Position numbers and translations under genes: made by a program
Shown here: in pieces, positions 12,651 to 22,521 of the stretch
Numbering within the stretch: position 1 is the stretch's first letter
Layout: each line of letters opens with the position of its first letter
The notes under the pieces: model-generated
What the model saw: the letters and a program-made list of their open reading frames with translations, nothing else
What the model was told of the DNA's origin: nothing
Databases searched by the model: none
From: Cannabis sativa
Taxonomy: Eukaryota; Streptophyta; Magnoliopsida; Rosales; Cannabaceae
NCBI RefSeq assembly: GCF_029168945.1
Contig: NC_083605.1
Location: forward strand, 30,145,280-30,209,279
Direction of reading: 5' to 3'
Length of the DNA: 64,000 nt

Positions 12651-13950
12651 TCTATTCTATATAAAGTGTGCCTATATAACAGAATTTTTTGTTTTATGAG
12701 AAAGTCATGGATGACTTTTTATTTATATCAAAATAAAATGATTTATTAATAAAAATAAAATGGTTTATGAGAAATTCATGGTTTAAAATATTTAATTTGA
12801 TATCTTAATTATTAATAAACAATACCATAAATATACATCTACGATCATATAAGAATTTTATTCTAAAACTATACGATCATAGATTAAATAATAATTTCTT
12901 ATAATCTGAAATGAAAACACGAAAAACAGAAACTAATTGAATAGGACTTTATATTCAATTGGGGTGTCGACCATGCATGGTAAGTAAAAAGCTATATATT
13001 AAATTTTATGTTGTGATACAATTAAAAATTAAATAAGAATGTACTACTATCTATATATTATATATATATTGCTAAAGAATTTTTCTATTTGTTTTTTATG
13101 GCTCGATCATGTTATAATATTTGCCTTCACATCTGAATACATAAAATGTGGCGAATTCTTTGTTTATGAGAAATTATTGGGTGACTTTTTTTTAAAATAT
13201 ATTTTTATATATAAAATGTGGCTATGTAACAGAATTCTTGGTTTAATGTTATTATTTATTTTTCTGTCAAAATGTTAACAGAATATTGTAATATTTGATA
13301 GAATATTCTGATTAGAAAACGTTAATTATAATTGATTAATTTTAGCTAAATAATCCTACCAAAATTTAATCTAACAAATTTCTCTCTCTAGAGCAAAAAC
13401 CCTAGCCTCCAACACAACCTTTACCATTTTATAACCTTAGTTATAATTTCTTAAGCTATATTTTATAATTTTCATTTTCATTTTAAAATTAAAAAAATAC
13501 TAATGAAGACAACATGCTACATGCTATTATACAAAAGTATTACATCTATATATCCCACGATGTTTCAAAAATACTTTGAAAAGTTCATCTTGAATTAATT
13601 ATTAATATGTAATAAAAGATATTAGTTATTATACTATTACTTCAAACAAAGGAAAGTTCTAGCAGTGCTTCTACTTTCTAATCATAAACTTCAATTTTCT
13701 GTTGAAATTGTCAATACTCTACTAATAAATGCTATATTTTCTGAATTTCGCCTGTACTCGCGTTGCAACAAATTATTATTTCATATTTTTTTTTCCTTAA
13801 AAATGAACACAGGGTAATGATGTTGAACCTAATAACTAATAATATATATATATTTTTTTTTTTAATTTTTAATTATATCATTTTTTAATAACGTAGAAAA
13901 AAACGAGCATAAAATTTAGCATACGTGCCTCGCACGTAACTTTTTACTAG
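12651..13950 (+). mobile_element. non-autonomous Helitron
   Basis: The left end TCTATTCTATATAAAGTGTG, preceded by A, fits plant Helitron 5' ends. The right end has a hairpin ACGTGC-CTC-GCACGT (13923-13937), then a T-rich gap and terminal CTAG followed by T. This is the canonical Helitron 3' structure. There is no Rep/helicase coding. Two more 5'-end-like words, ATGTGGCTATGTAACAGAAT near 13215 and a similar one near 13145, suggest an internal older Helitron piece. The 3' end is secure; the 5' end is less certain. Confidence 0.72.
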
Positions 13951-14039
13951 TTTCTCTAAAAAATATCAAGATTACAAGAATCTTGTCAAGTAAATTAATT
14001 GATATTTTTATTTAGAAATTACATATGATATTTTGTAGC

Positions 14040-14470
14040 GTAATAATTCCCTGAAAGAACTAGAATTTGGTCCCTCAATAGTGAGAATAATTTACTATTT
14101 ATAGGCTACAAGTGAATAAATTACATTAATTATAGAATAAACAATAAAGGCTAATTGAATCAATCTCAAGATCTCTTCAATCCCCTTGATTCTCTCAATC
14201 CCACTATTTTAGGCATCCGAAAGGACCTAATCTTCAAGGATTGGACAATTAAGGCGAATTTCGATTCCATCTTCACGATATTGTTGGTCGGACATGCTGC
14301 CTTAGGAGCATCCTTTAAGCTTGTTGACCTTGCTTTTGTTCAATACCACTAAGTCTTTAAAGCGATTGGGAATAATTAGATTCAAGTAAAATATGAATAA
14401 TATAGAACAAAATAAGAACACGAAATGGTTATAGAGGTTCGACCCCTCGATAGTGGTAATAGTCTACTCT
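14040..14470. repeat. LTR-like remnant, right part
   Basis: Retrotransposon-like sequence including GGTCCCTCAATAGTGAGAAT and GGTTCGACCCCTCGATAGTGG, a style common in plant LTR ends. It is related to 12497-12650 and borders the antisense RT fossil. No intact ends were found. Confidence 0.4.
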
Positions 14471-14474
14471 CCTC

Positions 14475-14972
14475 GAGCATATCATCCACATAAAACATCC
14501 ATGTTATGTCCGATCTGTTCTTTAAACAATTTGTTGACTAGCCTTTGGTAGGTAGCTCGTGCATTCTTTAATCCGAATGACATAACTTTTTTAGCAATAC
14601 ATGCCAATATCTGTACAGAAGCTTGTGTGTTCCTGGTTGGGTGGATGCATCCTTATTTGATTGTATCCTGAATACGCATCCATAAAGCTTAGAATCTCAT
14701 AATCGGTCGTAGCATCTACAAGATGGTTGATTCTCAAAAGTGGAAAACAATCTTTTGGACACGCCTTGTTGAGGTCTGTGAAATCAATGCATACACGCCA
14801 TTTTTAGTTCCGTTTAGGCACTAGGGCAGGATTTGCTACGCAGGTTGGATAGAAAGCTTTGATGATTACTATGTTTGTGCGGAGCTTTTCAACCTCTTCC
14901 TTTCATGCCTGTGCTTGTTCTTTGTCAAATAACCTTCTTTTTTGCTGTACAGGACGAGCATTGAGATCTATT
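14475..14972 (-). pseudogene. Ty3/gypsy reverse transcriptase fragment
   Basis: On the minus strand the frame reads PVQQKRRLFDKEQAQA, then VIIKAFYPTCVANPAL, then CIDFTDLNKACPKDCFPL, then FMDAYSGYNQIRMHPP, then KVMSFGLKNARATYQRLVN. Just after a frameshift it gives a degraded YVDD box. These are the N-terminal half and palm motifs of the RT of plant Ty3/gypsy elements of the Tat/Ogre-Retand type. At least three stops (two TAA, one TGA) and two frameshifts are present. RNase H and integrase are missing, so it is a fossil. Confidence 0.88.
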
Positions 14973-15034
14973 ATTGGGATTTAATGCCATAAATGAAACC
15001 TAATTTTATTGTAATCTTATTTATGATAGTTGTT

Positions 15035-15550
15035 TCCATTTCACATATATGAAGTTAAATGTTAGTTGTTTCTATTTTACAAACTATAGTTTCCTTCGTG
15101 ATTAAATTGTTTTCATTTTTTGACATTGAACGCTAGTTGTTTCCATTTCCCAAACTATAGTTTTCATTTCAAAGTTAAATGATTTTTTTTTTTTTGAGAT
15201 TAAATGCTAGTTGATTTTATTTTACAAACTATAGTTTCCAGTTCGAGATTAAATGCTAGTTGTTTCCATTTAACATAAATGAGATTAAATGCTAGTTGTT
15301 TCCATTTCAGATTCTATAGTTTCTATTTTGAGGTTGTATTGTTTCAATTTTCGAGATTAAATTGTTTCTAATTTCAATGTTAGTTTACATTTTTTTTTAT
15401 ATTCTTTTTTCTATTAGCATATATGAGGTTAAATGCTAATTGTTTCTATTTCACAAATTATAATTTCTATTTTAAGGTTAAATTGTTTCTATTTTTGAGG
15501 TTAAATTATTTTTATTTTCAAGATTATTTTTTTTTTTTAATTTTCAATGT
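15035..15550. repeat. degenerate TTAAATGCTAGTTGTTTCC repeat
   Basis: At least six versions of TTAAATGCTAGTTGTTTCCA followed by ACAAACTATAGTTTC occur at irregular spacing of about 35-150 bp. A related GACAATACTAGTTGTTTC also lies near 15842 and in copy B of the duplication (about 58308). An old tandem array with indels. Confidence 0.65.
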
Positions 15551-16555
15551 GAGTTGTTTCCTTTTTTTACTAGAAAGAAAATTCTAGATTGCACAAATAT
15601 TTCATAGGAATAATTGATAGCTAACTCTATTGCTCCAAAGTATATAGCTTAGATCAATTTACTTTTCACTAAGAATTTGTTAAAATTTGCAATTTTTTTA
15701 TATATACAATACAAGCCCCAAAGATATAAGGCACTAAAATCTGTGAAGAAAAAAGAAAAGCCAATGGAGATTGTTGGGCTTTTGACATAATTTCCTCAAT
15801 ACTTTTGACATAATCTTGGGCTTCAATATCACACGTATAAATGACAATACTAGTTGTTTCTATTTTTTATTTTATTTGTTTTCATTTTCACTAAAAATAT
15901 TATAGACTTTTGCAACCTAACTTTTCTACTGAAGAAAATTTAATACAAATTTACAATAAATAGAAAACTCTCACTATATTACTAGGTAGGTCTCATGTGA
16001 AGCAAGTCTCCATGTAAACCAAAGAAACTAACATATTATTAGGCAAGTCTCCATGTAAACCAAAGAAACTAACATATTATTAGGCAAGTCTCCATGAAGA
16101 ATCAATTCCTAGAGCAAATCATATCAAGAAAAATATTTACCAGGATCTCTACAAGACTGCAAGTTTATTAAAAAGCTAAAGGAACAATACACCCCTTAAC
16201 CTTATCTACCAAAATTTGCTCTAATTTTTAGAGCTTCAAAAATGGTTCCATACCACAAATGGTGTCTCATTCATGAATGCGCACAGTTACGGAAATAAAT
16301 GGCGATGGTAATAATAATGGATCGAAATGGAGTGAGACATTTGGGCAGAAGATCGAGGCGCCTTGACTCCGACATGTCTAATTTGGATATGTAATTGTGT
16401 TCTTGAACAGGTTGTCTCCATGGAAGCGAGACAAAGGTGAAACATTGAAGAATAAAAATACCAACGTACAAAGAGAAAGAAAATAAATGAGCTTGTAGAC
16501 CAAAAGTCTCTGAATCCCTCTTTCATCATCTTCCGCACAATATCCAACTAGCTTC

Positions 16556-18941
16556 CACTACTACAATTTGGCTTTTTAGTGACACTATTTAGTGACACGC
16601 ACAAAAGTGCGGGTCACTAAATAGATAGGAATGATTTTTAGTGACATGCACAATTAGACTCTAAATGCTCAGTGTTAGTCTCCTGCAATGTGTGTCACTA
16701 AAAATATAGAGTGTCACTAAAGATTAAAATCTATTTTTATTTTTATTTTTATTAATTTTAAAAATTGAGACTTATAGTGACACGCCAAGCGCGTGTGGGT
16801 AAATATACCCTGACACACCTGGCGGGTCACTATATCAATACTCTAATTTTTTTTAAGAAAAATACAGCTGTAATTTAAAATAAATAAAAAATTAAAAAAA
16901 AATTATGAAACCCCAATTAAAATACAACCTGAAAAAATAAAAATAAAAAAAGTAATTTACATAAAAATAACCTCTCTCTCTCTTTCTACTCAAACAATCA
17001 GACCACAACACAAAAACAAAACCCTAACTTTTCTCTTCTTTATCTCGCCTCTCTCTCTCTCTCTCCCCTGTAGCAGCCGCAGACCTCCCAGCCACCTCCG
17101 GCGACCTCACCCACCTATCCTTTCTTTTCTCTTTCTTCCTCTCCGGCGGCCTAGACATATGGAGCGCCTCCCCTCTCTCTGTGCCCAGATGCGCGTCGCC
17201 TCTCTCTCTGCCCAGATGCGCTGCAAATCCTAGTAATGTTGGTTTGACAGCAGTGAGTATAAGCTGAAATCAAAACCATATTAATTTTCTGTCTTTCTGG
17301 TCTCATTTTGTGGTAATGTTTTGGTGAACAATTGATTATAACAGCTATTTTGTTTTTTCTATGCCCAGATGCGTTCTTATTTTTTATGGAGAAATAAACA
17401 CTTAAGTCCACTAATGTTGAAACTGCATTTTTGACCTGCCATAAGGTCAAGCCTAGCAGTGATCTTCTATGGCGTGCGCAGGTATATATAACAATATCAA
17501 TTATATTTCAGTAATAATTATATAGAAAAGTGTTAATTATAACCTTTTAATATTTTTTTAGTTAATCTTTAACCACGAAATCAGTATTATATAAATATAT
17601 ATATGTTAAATCTTATTCATCTTTCTAATTTAGAATATAATTCGTTGGAGCAAAATTAGATTATTTGTAGCAATTTTACATTAATCTTTTCTATAATTTA
17701 TTTACTATTATTTTTCCCATTAAAATATTTGTTTTTCTTCCATAATTATTATTAGCTGATATATAAATAACATTGGTTTTTGACAAAGTTATGGCTATTT
17801 AATTTTCTCTCTGTCTCTTTTCAACTACTCATTATCAAAAAATATATATATATATATAATATGAAAAAAAATTAATAATTACATTAAATATATAAACAGT
17901 GATGAGGTTGATTCAATTGGTACTTCAAGTCTTTTAAAGGTACTAAAATCATTGTTTCTCTTCCCAAGGAAAGAATGCTGCTTTTCCTCATCATAATTAA
18001 CTTGTTTAATTAAGCTTTTTTTTTTGTTTTCTCATTTTTTGGGAATTAATATGTTCCTTTTAGGTTGTCATGTGTAATTCTTTGTAGGAAAATGAAGCTT
18101 TTTTTTATATGGTGTGAGCTTACATTTTGTGCTCGCTTACTTGAAATTAATAACAAGGAGAGTATTGTCTCTACCCAGAAATAAAATATTTTTCTTTGCA
18201 AGCTGACAGTGACTGTGGCGATTTAAGATTTCTGAGTTCGTGGTTTTGGCCGGGATTGAAGAGGCAATGTTTGGATTGGATAATTTATTTATTTTTTGTT
18301 GTTGTATTGTTCATACCAAATTTCTTGGTTTGTAGTCATATTTTTTTTTTTACTGTTATTGTATTTTGTTTATGTATTTTATTTAAATTATACTTGTATT
18401 TTTTTAATCACTTATTCTGTATTACTATTAATTATAATATAATTATTTATGTGTATTTTTTTAGTTATTAATTTAGATGTATTTATATTACTTAAATAAA
18501 ATCTAAATGTATTTATATAATTTTTTTTTTTTGAAATCAATGTATTTATATAATTTGTAATTTAAATTAATAATTATAACTATTTAAATTCTTAATACAG
18601 ATATGTATTAAATCAAATTAAATTTTATTTTTTTAGAAAAATATTTAATATAGTGGTACTTTTTGTGTGTCACTATATCTCCAAAAATATTATTAAAAAG
18701 AAAAAAAAAAGATATAGTGACACTTCATGTGTGTGGCTGTTACCTTTTCAGTCTGACAAAACTTGACTCTGTACACCTATAGTGACACGCAAAAAATGAA
18801 TGCAAAAAGTTTCAGTGACACGTGTGAAGTGTCACTAAAAATTGTCTTTCCAGTCACCCTCATTAGTGACGTGCGTTGAAGTGTCACTATACACTTTTAG
18901 AGTTACTCAATGTGTCACTAAAACCCGATTTTCTAGTAGTG
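16556..18941. mobile_element. non-autonomous CACTA element
   Basis: 2,386 bp starting CACTACTACAATTTGG and ending CGATTTTCTAGTAGTG, flanked by the 3-bp duplication TTC (16553-16555 and 18942-18944). The empty site is preserved in copy B at about 59004-59014, where GCTTCACAAG is uninterrupted. Both subterminal regions are packed with TAGTGACAC/GTGTCACTA words in both orientations, as expected for transposase-binding repeats in this superfamily. No transposase-like frame exists inside. A pyrimidine-rich, CTCCGGCGACC-containing stretch at 16970-17230 resembles a captured host gene start (inference). Confidence 0.95.
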
Positions 18942-19784
18942 TTCACAAGATTTAGATGCTTCATAACACCTAAAAAATTCACTTCATTTATACAGTCTTT
19001 ATGCCCTGGACACTAGAATGCAAATACATGGTAATTTTCATTAGATAACTTCAAGCACCTGACAATGGCATTCCAAAAGCAACATTGATCTTCTAAAACA
19101 AAATCCATTTCAACAAATCAAAGATTTCAATAGCTATTTTTTATCGGTTGAACATGTACAAAATGGGTTCCTTCTTAATTGAACACTTGAACAACATGAT
19201 GAGTTCTAGAATTGCAAATTAGTGAACGTTTTTTTTTTCTTTTTATAAAACTTTTTCTTAGGACTATAAAACACTTCCAACACATTATTCAGATTTGTCA
19301 ACAAGCTACTGCAAATCCAAGATTCTTGAAACAGACCAAACAATGAAACAATACAAACATAAATGGATTTGTATATACATCGTGCCAAAAAGAAAAGAAA
19401 TGAGGAAAGACATGCCTGGAAGCCACTACGATTCAACTATTTGATCGCAACATCAATCTTACAGGGAAGGGCATCTTCGTTGTCGTCCTGTCGTCAATCT
19501 CAACATCCGACCCCGAAACCTTAACAACTCCTCTGTAAACGCAGCCAAAACCTCCCTCCCCAAACAACAATGCCATACTGAACCCTCTGGTGGCCGATTT
19601 GAGCTCGGAGAACGTGAGCACCCTCAGATCATTGGCTCTACGCAGACTCAGGAACTCGTAAACACCAATGAAGTCAGAAAAGTCCTTGGAGTCGGAATCG
19701 AACTCGGAGCGGCGATTACTGTCAAGGCTGCTGGAGGCAACACTTAGCGAGCGAGCCCAAGACACCTTGGAGCGAGAGTTTGCT

Positions 19785-19877
19785 AATGAAGATGGTGATA
19801 ATGCTGGAGTTTGCCAATGAAGATGGTGATAATGCTGGAGTTTGCCAATGAAGATGGTGATAATGCTGGAGTTTGCC
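19785..19877. repeat. 31-bp minisatellite, 3 units (copy A)
   Basis: Three exact tandem units beginning AATGAAGATGGTGATAATGC at 19785, 19816 and 19847, in the 5' part of kinase exon 1. Since 31 is not a multiple of three, consecutive units are read in different frames. Confidence 0.95.
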
Positions 19878-20189
19878 GAGCTCTGTTTTTTTTTTTTTCT
19901 GAGGAGATAGTGTGAGAGAGAGCAAGAAGCCGTATAATTGGTAAAGAAATATATATTTGTGCACAAATTTTAATCTGACCGTATAAATGAATAAAAAATT
20001 ACTTATAAAAGTATAAATAAAAAAAAAAGAACCTTACTTATTTTTTACACTGAAATTAATTTGTTTTTTAAAAAAAGAAATTTGAAACAGGTAATCATTT
20101 TTAAAAGATTTTTAAACTGAAATTAAGATTTGAAACAGGTAATCATTTTTAAAAGATCCTAATGTTTGTAGAACAAAATAGATATTTAA

Positions 20190-20706
20190 TGTATATATAT
20201 AACGTTTTCATTTTCATTTTCTGCACATAATCAAACTATCAAAATACTATAAAATCTAGTGTCCAGTCCACATCTCTTACTTTCGACCTATATTATATAG
20301 TGATCACACTCATCTTTACAAAATTTTGGAAATGGTATTGCATTTTCTTATTCCTTCTTCAATTAATTAGTTAATTATTATTATTATTATTGTTGTTATT
20401 ATTATTACCGTTTATGTTAGTTAGTTTTTTGATTTTATATTACTTAGTTTTGTCAATGCATGTTAGTTGTTAGTTATTATTTGTTTCTTAAACACAGTAT
20501 TTAAATACAAAAGATTATATCTCATAATATCCTAATCTTAATAGTATAACTTTAAAGTTTATATATATATGAGTAATTACATAACGTTTTCAATCTCATT
20601 TTCACACTCAAAATTAATTACTCTCTCTTACTCTTAATCTCTCTTCTTCGACCTACAATAACAATTTATCTTCGTCCATTAAAAAATTTGCAAATGGTAT
20701 TTATAT
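20190..20706 (+). promoter_or_regulatory. duplicated 5' leader/promoter of exon-repeat gene A
   Basis: Two related blocks (about 20190-20345 and 20556-20706). Each has a TATATATA run, ATAACGTTTTCA, TCTCTTACT and CTTCGACCTA, and ends in CAAATGGTATT or GGAAATGGTATT followed by a pyrimidine-rich stretch. The AATG|GTAT ends look like 5' splice donors feeding the TTTTAG acceptor just before the start codon at 20782. Hence possibly two alternative first exons, each with its own TATA-like box. Seen by eye only. Confidence 0.45.
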
Positions 20707-20781
20707 TTTTCCTTATTAATTATCATTAATTATTATTTCTTTGTTATGCTTATTAATATATTAATTTAATTTGGATTTTAG

Positions 20782-22521
20782 ATGGATGAAAATATGATAC
20801 ATAACTTATGCTCCATATTTAATGGAATTGAGGAGAGTGATGACAATGACATCATAAGACTTCCAACTCCTCCATTTTACGAAGAATATTTAACAGCGTA
20901 TAATCAGTGTGTATTAGATCAACATTTCAAGATATATTATGAAGATGAAAAAGAAAATATGATCGAAGTTGATGGTAGATTGAGTGACAAAAATTACGAA
21001 CAAGAACTCTACACTCCTAAGCTTTCTGATTATTTGCCTAACCAAAACAAATCCGAAGAGGTATATACATTTACACTTAGTAAACAAACACATAAAACTT
21101 ATAATTTATTGCATTGATGTTCTTACTTTATAATTATAATATGCATAAAACAGTAAAGTGTTGACTATGAAACAAAATTAGAGTCTACAAAACGAAAACT
21201 CCACAACAATTACCAAAAAGTAGAGCAAAAGAAGCATACAACGATAAAACTTTCAGAGGAAAAAGATTTTTCCAAAAAAATCAAGGTACCGGAAAGTAAC
21301 AAGGTCGATGATCACTTGTGTGACAAAAGGTCCCGAACAGTAGAATCAAACACCCAAAAGCTTCTTGATCATCTTCTTGTGAACAAACTCAAAAAGGTAT
21401 ATTATTTATACTTATTAGACAAACACATAAATTATAATTTGTTGCATTTATATTCTTTTTTTTTACATTGATGTTCTTACTTTATAATTATAATATGCAT
21501 GAAACAGCAAAGTGTTGACCTAGAAGCAAAACTTGAATCCACAAAACGAAAACTCTACAACAATTACCAAAAAATAGAGCAAAAGAAGCATAAAACGATA
21601 AATCTTTCTGAGGTAAATAATTTTTCCGAAAAAATCAAGGTACCAGAAAGTAACAATGCTCATGAGCACTTGTGTGACAAAAGGTCCCAAGCAATAGAAC
21701 CAAACACCCAAAAGTTTCTTGATCATCTCCCTAAGAACAGACCCGAAAAAGGTATATTATATTTACACTTATTAGACAAACACATAAATTATAATTTATT
21801 GCATTTATATTTTTTTTTTGTATTGATGTTCTTACTCTATAATGATAATATGCACAAACAGCAACAAAGTGTTAATCTTGAAGCAAAACTAGAGTCTACA
21901 AAACGAAAACTCCATGACAGTTATCAAAAAATTGAAAAAAAGAAACACCAATCAATCTTACTTTCTGAGGTGAAAAATTACTCCAAAAAGATCGAGGTAC
22001 CAAAGATTATCAGAAATTCCTTGCAAGTAAAACAAAACCCTCTCAAACTTTCTGATTGTGTGCCTAAGCAAAATAAATTTGAAAAGGTACATATATTTAT
22101 ATTTATTAGCCATAGAATTAAAAATTATAAGTTGTTCCATTAATGTTCTTACTTTATGATTATAATATGCATGAAACAGCAAAGTGTTGACCATGAGACA
22201 AAACTAGAGTCCACAAAAAGGAAACAAATGGAGCAAAAGAAGCATATAATATGCATGAAACAACAAAATATTGATCTTGAAACTAAACTAGAGTCGACAA
22301 AACAGAAACTCCACAACAGTTACCAAAAAATTGAACAAAAGAAGCATAAGACAATTCAACTTCTTGAGGTAAAAGATTTGCCCAGGACAACAGAGGTACA
22401 AATTTTATTTAACTTGTACAATTTCATTACTAATGCTTTCTTACTTGATAAAATCAATACATTAATACTTATTATTATTTTGATTCAGAGTAAGAGGCGA
22501 TGCTTGTGGCATAGACGTTAG
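20782..22521 (+). CDS. exon-repeat coiled-coil-like gene, copy A (damaged)
   Basis: Not recognised as a known family. Six exons can be laid out with GT-AG introns: 20782-21060, 21154-21396, 21508-21751, 21862-22086, 22180-22395 and 22489-22521. The first codes an acidic N-terminus (MDENMIHNLCSIFNG). Exons 2-5 each begin Q-S-V-D-x-E-x-K-L-E-S-T-K and continue KLHNNYQKIEQKKHKTI, a charged, probably helical repeat. Exons 1-4 end in related tails such as LSDYLPNQNKSEE. The last exon gives a basic tail SKRRCLWHRR. Introns are 93-111 bp and also similar to each other; exons 2, 3 and 4 start exactly 354 bp apart. Damage in this copy: exon 2 opens with TAA instead of CAA or CAG, and exon 3 has one extra A before its donor (244 instead of 243 nt). 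Likely a recent pseudogene unless exon 2 is skipped and another donor is used. Confidence 0.65.

Larger units (their letters stand above)
16480..19877 (-). pseudogene. RLCK-VII kinase pseudogene, copy A, split by CACTA
   Basis: A plant receptor-like cytoplasmic kinase of the PBL19/PCRK1 type. In intact relatives these are membrane-associated immune signalling Ser/Thr kinases (family knowledge). Exon 1 (about 19877-19405) has VLTFSELKSATRGFS and the glycine loop GEGGFGCVYRG. After a frameshift, KIDVAIK with the catalytic Lys appears, followed at once by an in-frame TAG and LNRSGFQ. Exon 2 starts near 19008 after an AG and reads [16 protein letters not shown]. It is cut inside a Lys codon by the CACTA element and resumes at 16555 with [18 protein letters not shown]. 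The rest of the kinase domain (HRD, DFG) is not seen. The putative exon 1 donor is GC rather than GT. The TAG and frameshift are shared with copy B, so decay preceded the duplication. Confidence 0.9.

Noticed and set aside
13039..13278. Hydrophobic 79-codon frame in the Helitron
   Set aside because: Phe/Ile/Tyr-rich because of AT-rich DNA; no conserved start or domain.
16271..16547. Two overlapping minus-strand frames in copy A as genes
   Set aside because: They are the tail of kinase exon 2 and decayed downstream sequence. One has SLPWRQ, reminiscent of the kinase's next exon, but the match is too short to use.
17151..17450. 99-codon minus-strand frame in the CACTA as transposase
   Set aside because: No TNP2/TNPA-like motifs and low-complexity RERR/GHRE ends that come from CT-repeat DNA.
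19206..19436. Minus-strand frame between kinase exons as a separate gene
   Set aside because: It begins with the displaced kinase residues LNRSGFQ and then runs into the intron; it is the frame continuation of the pseudogene.
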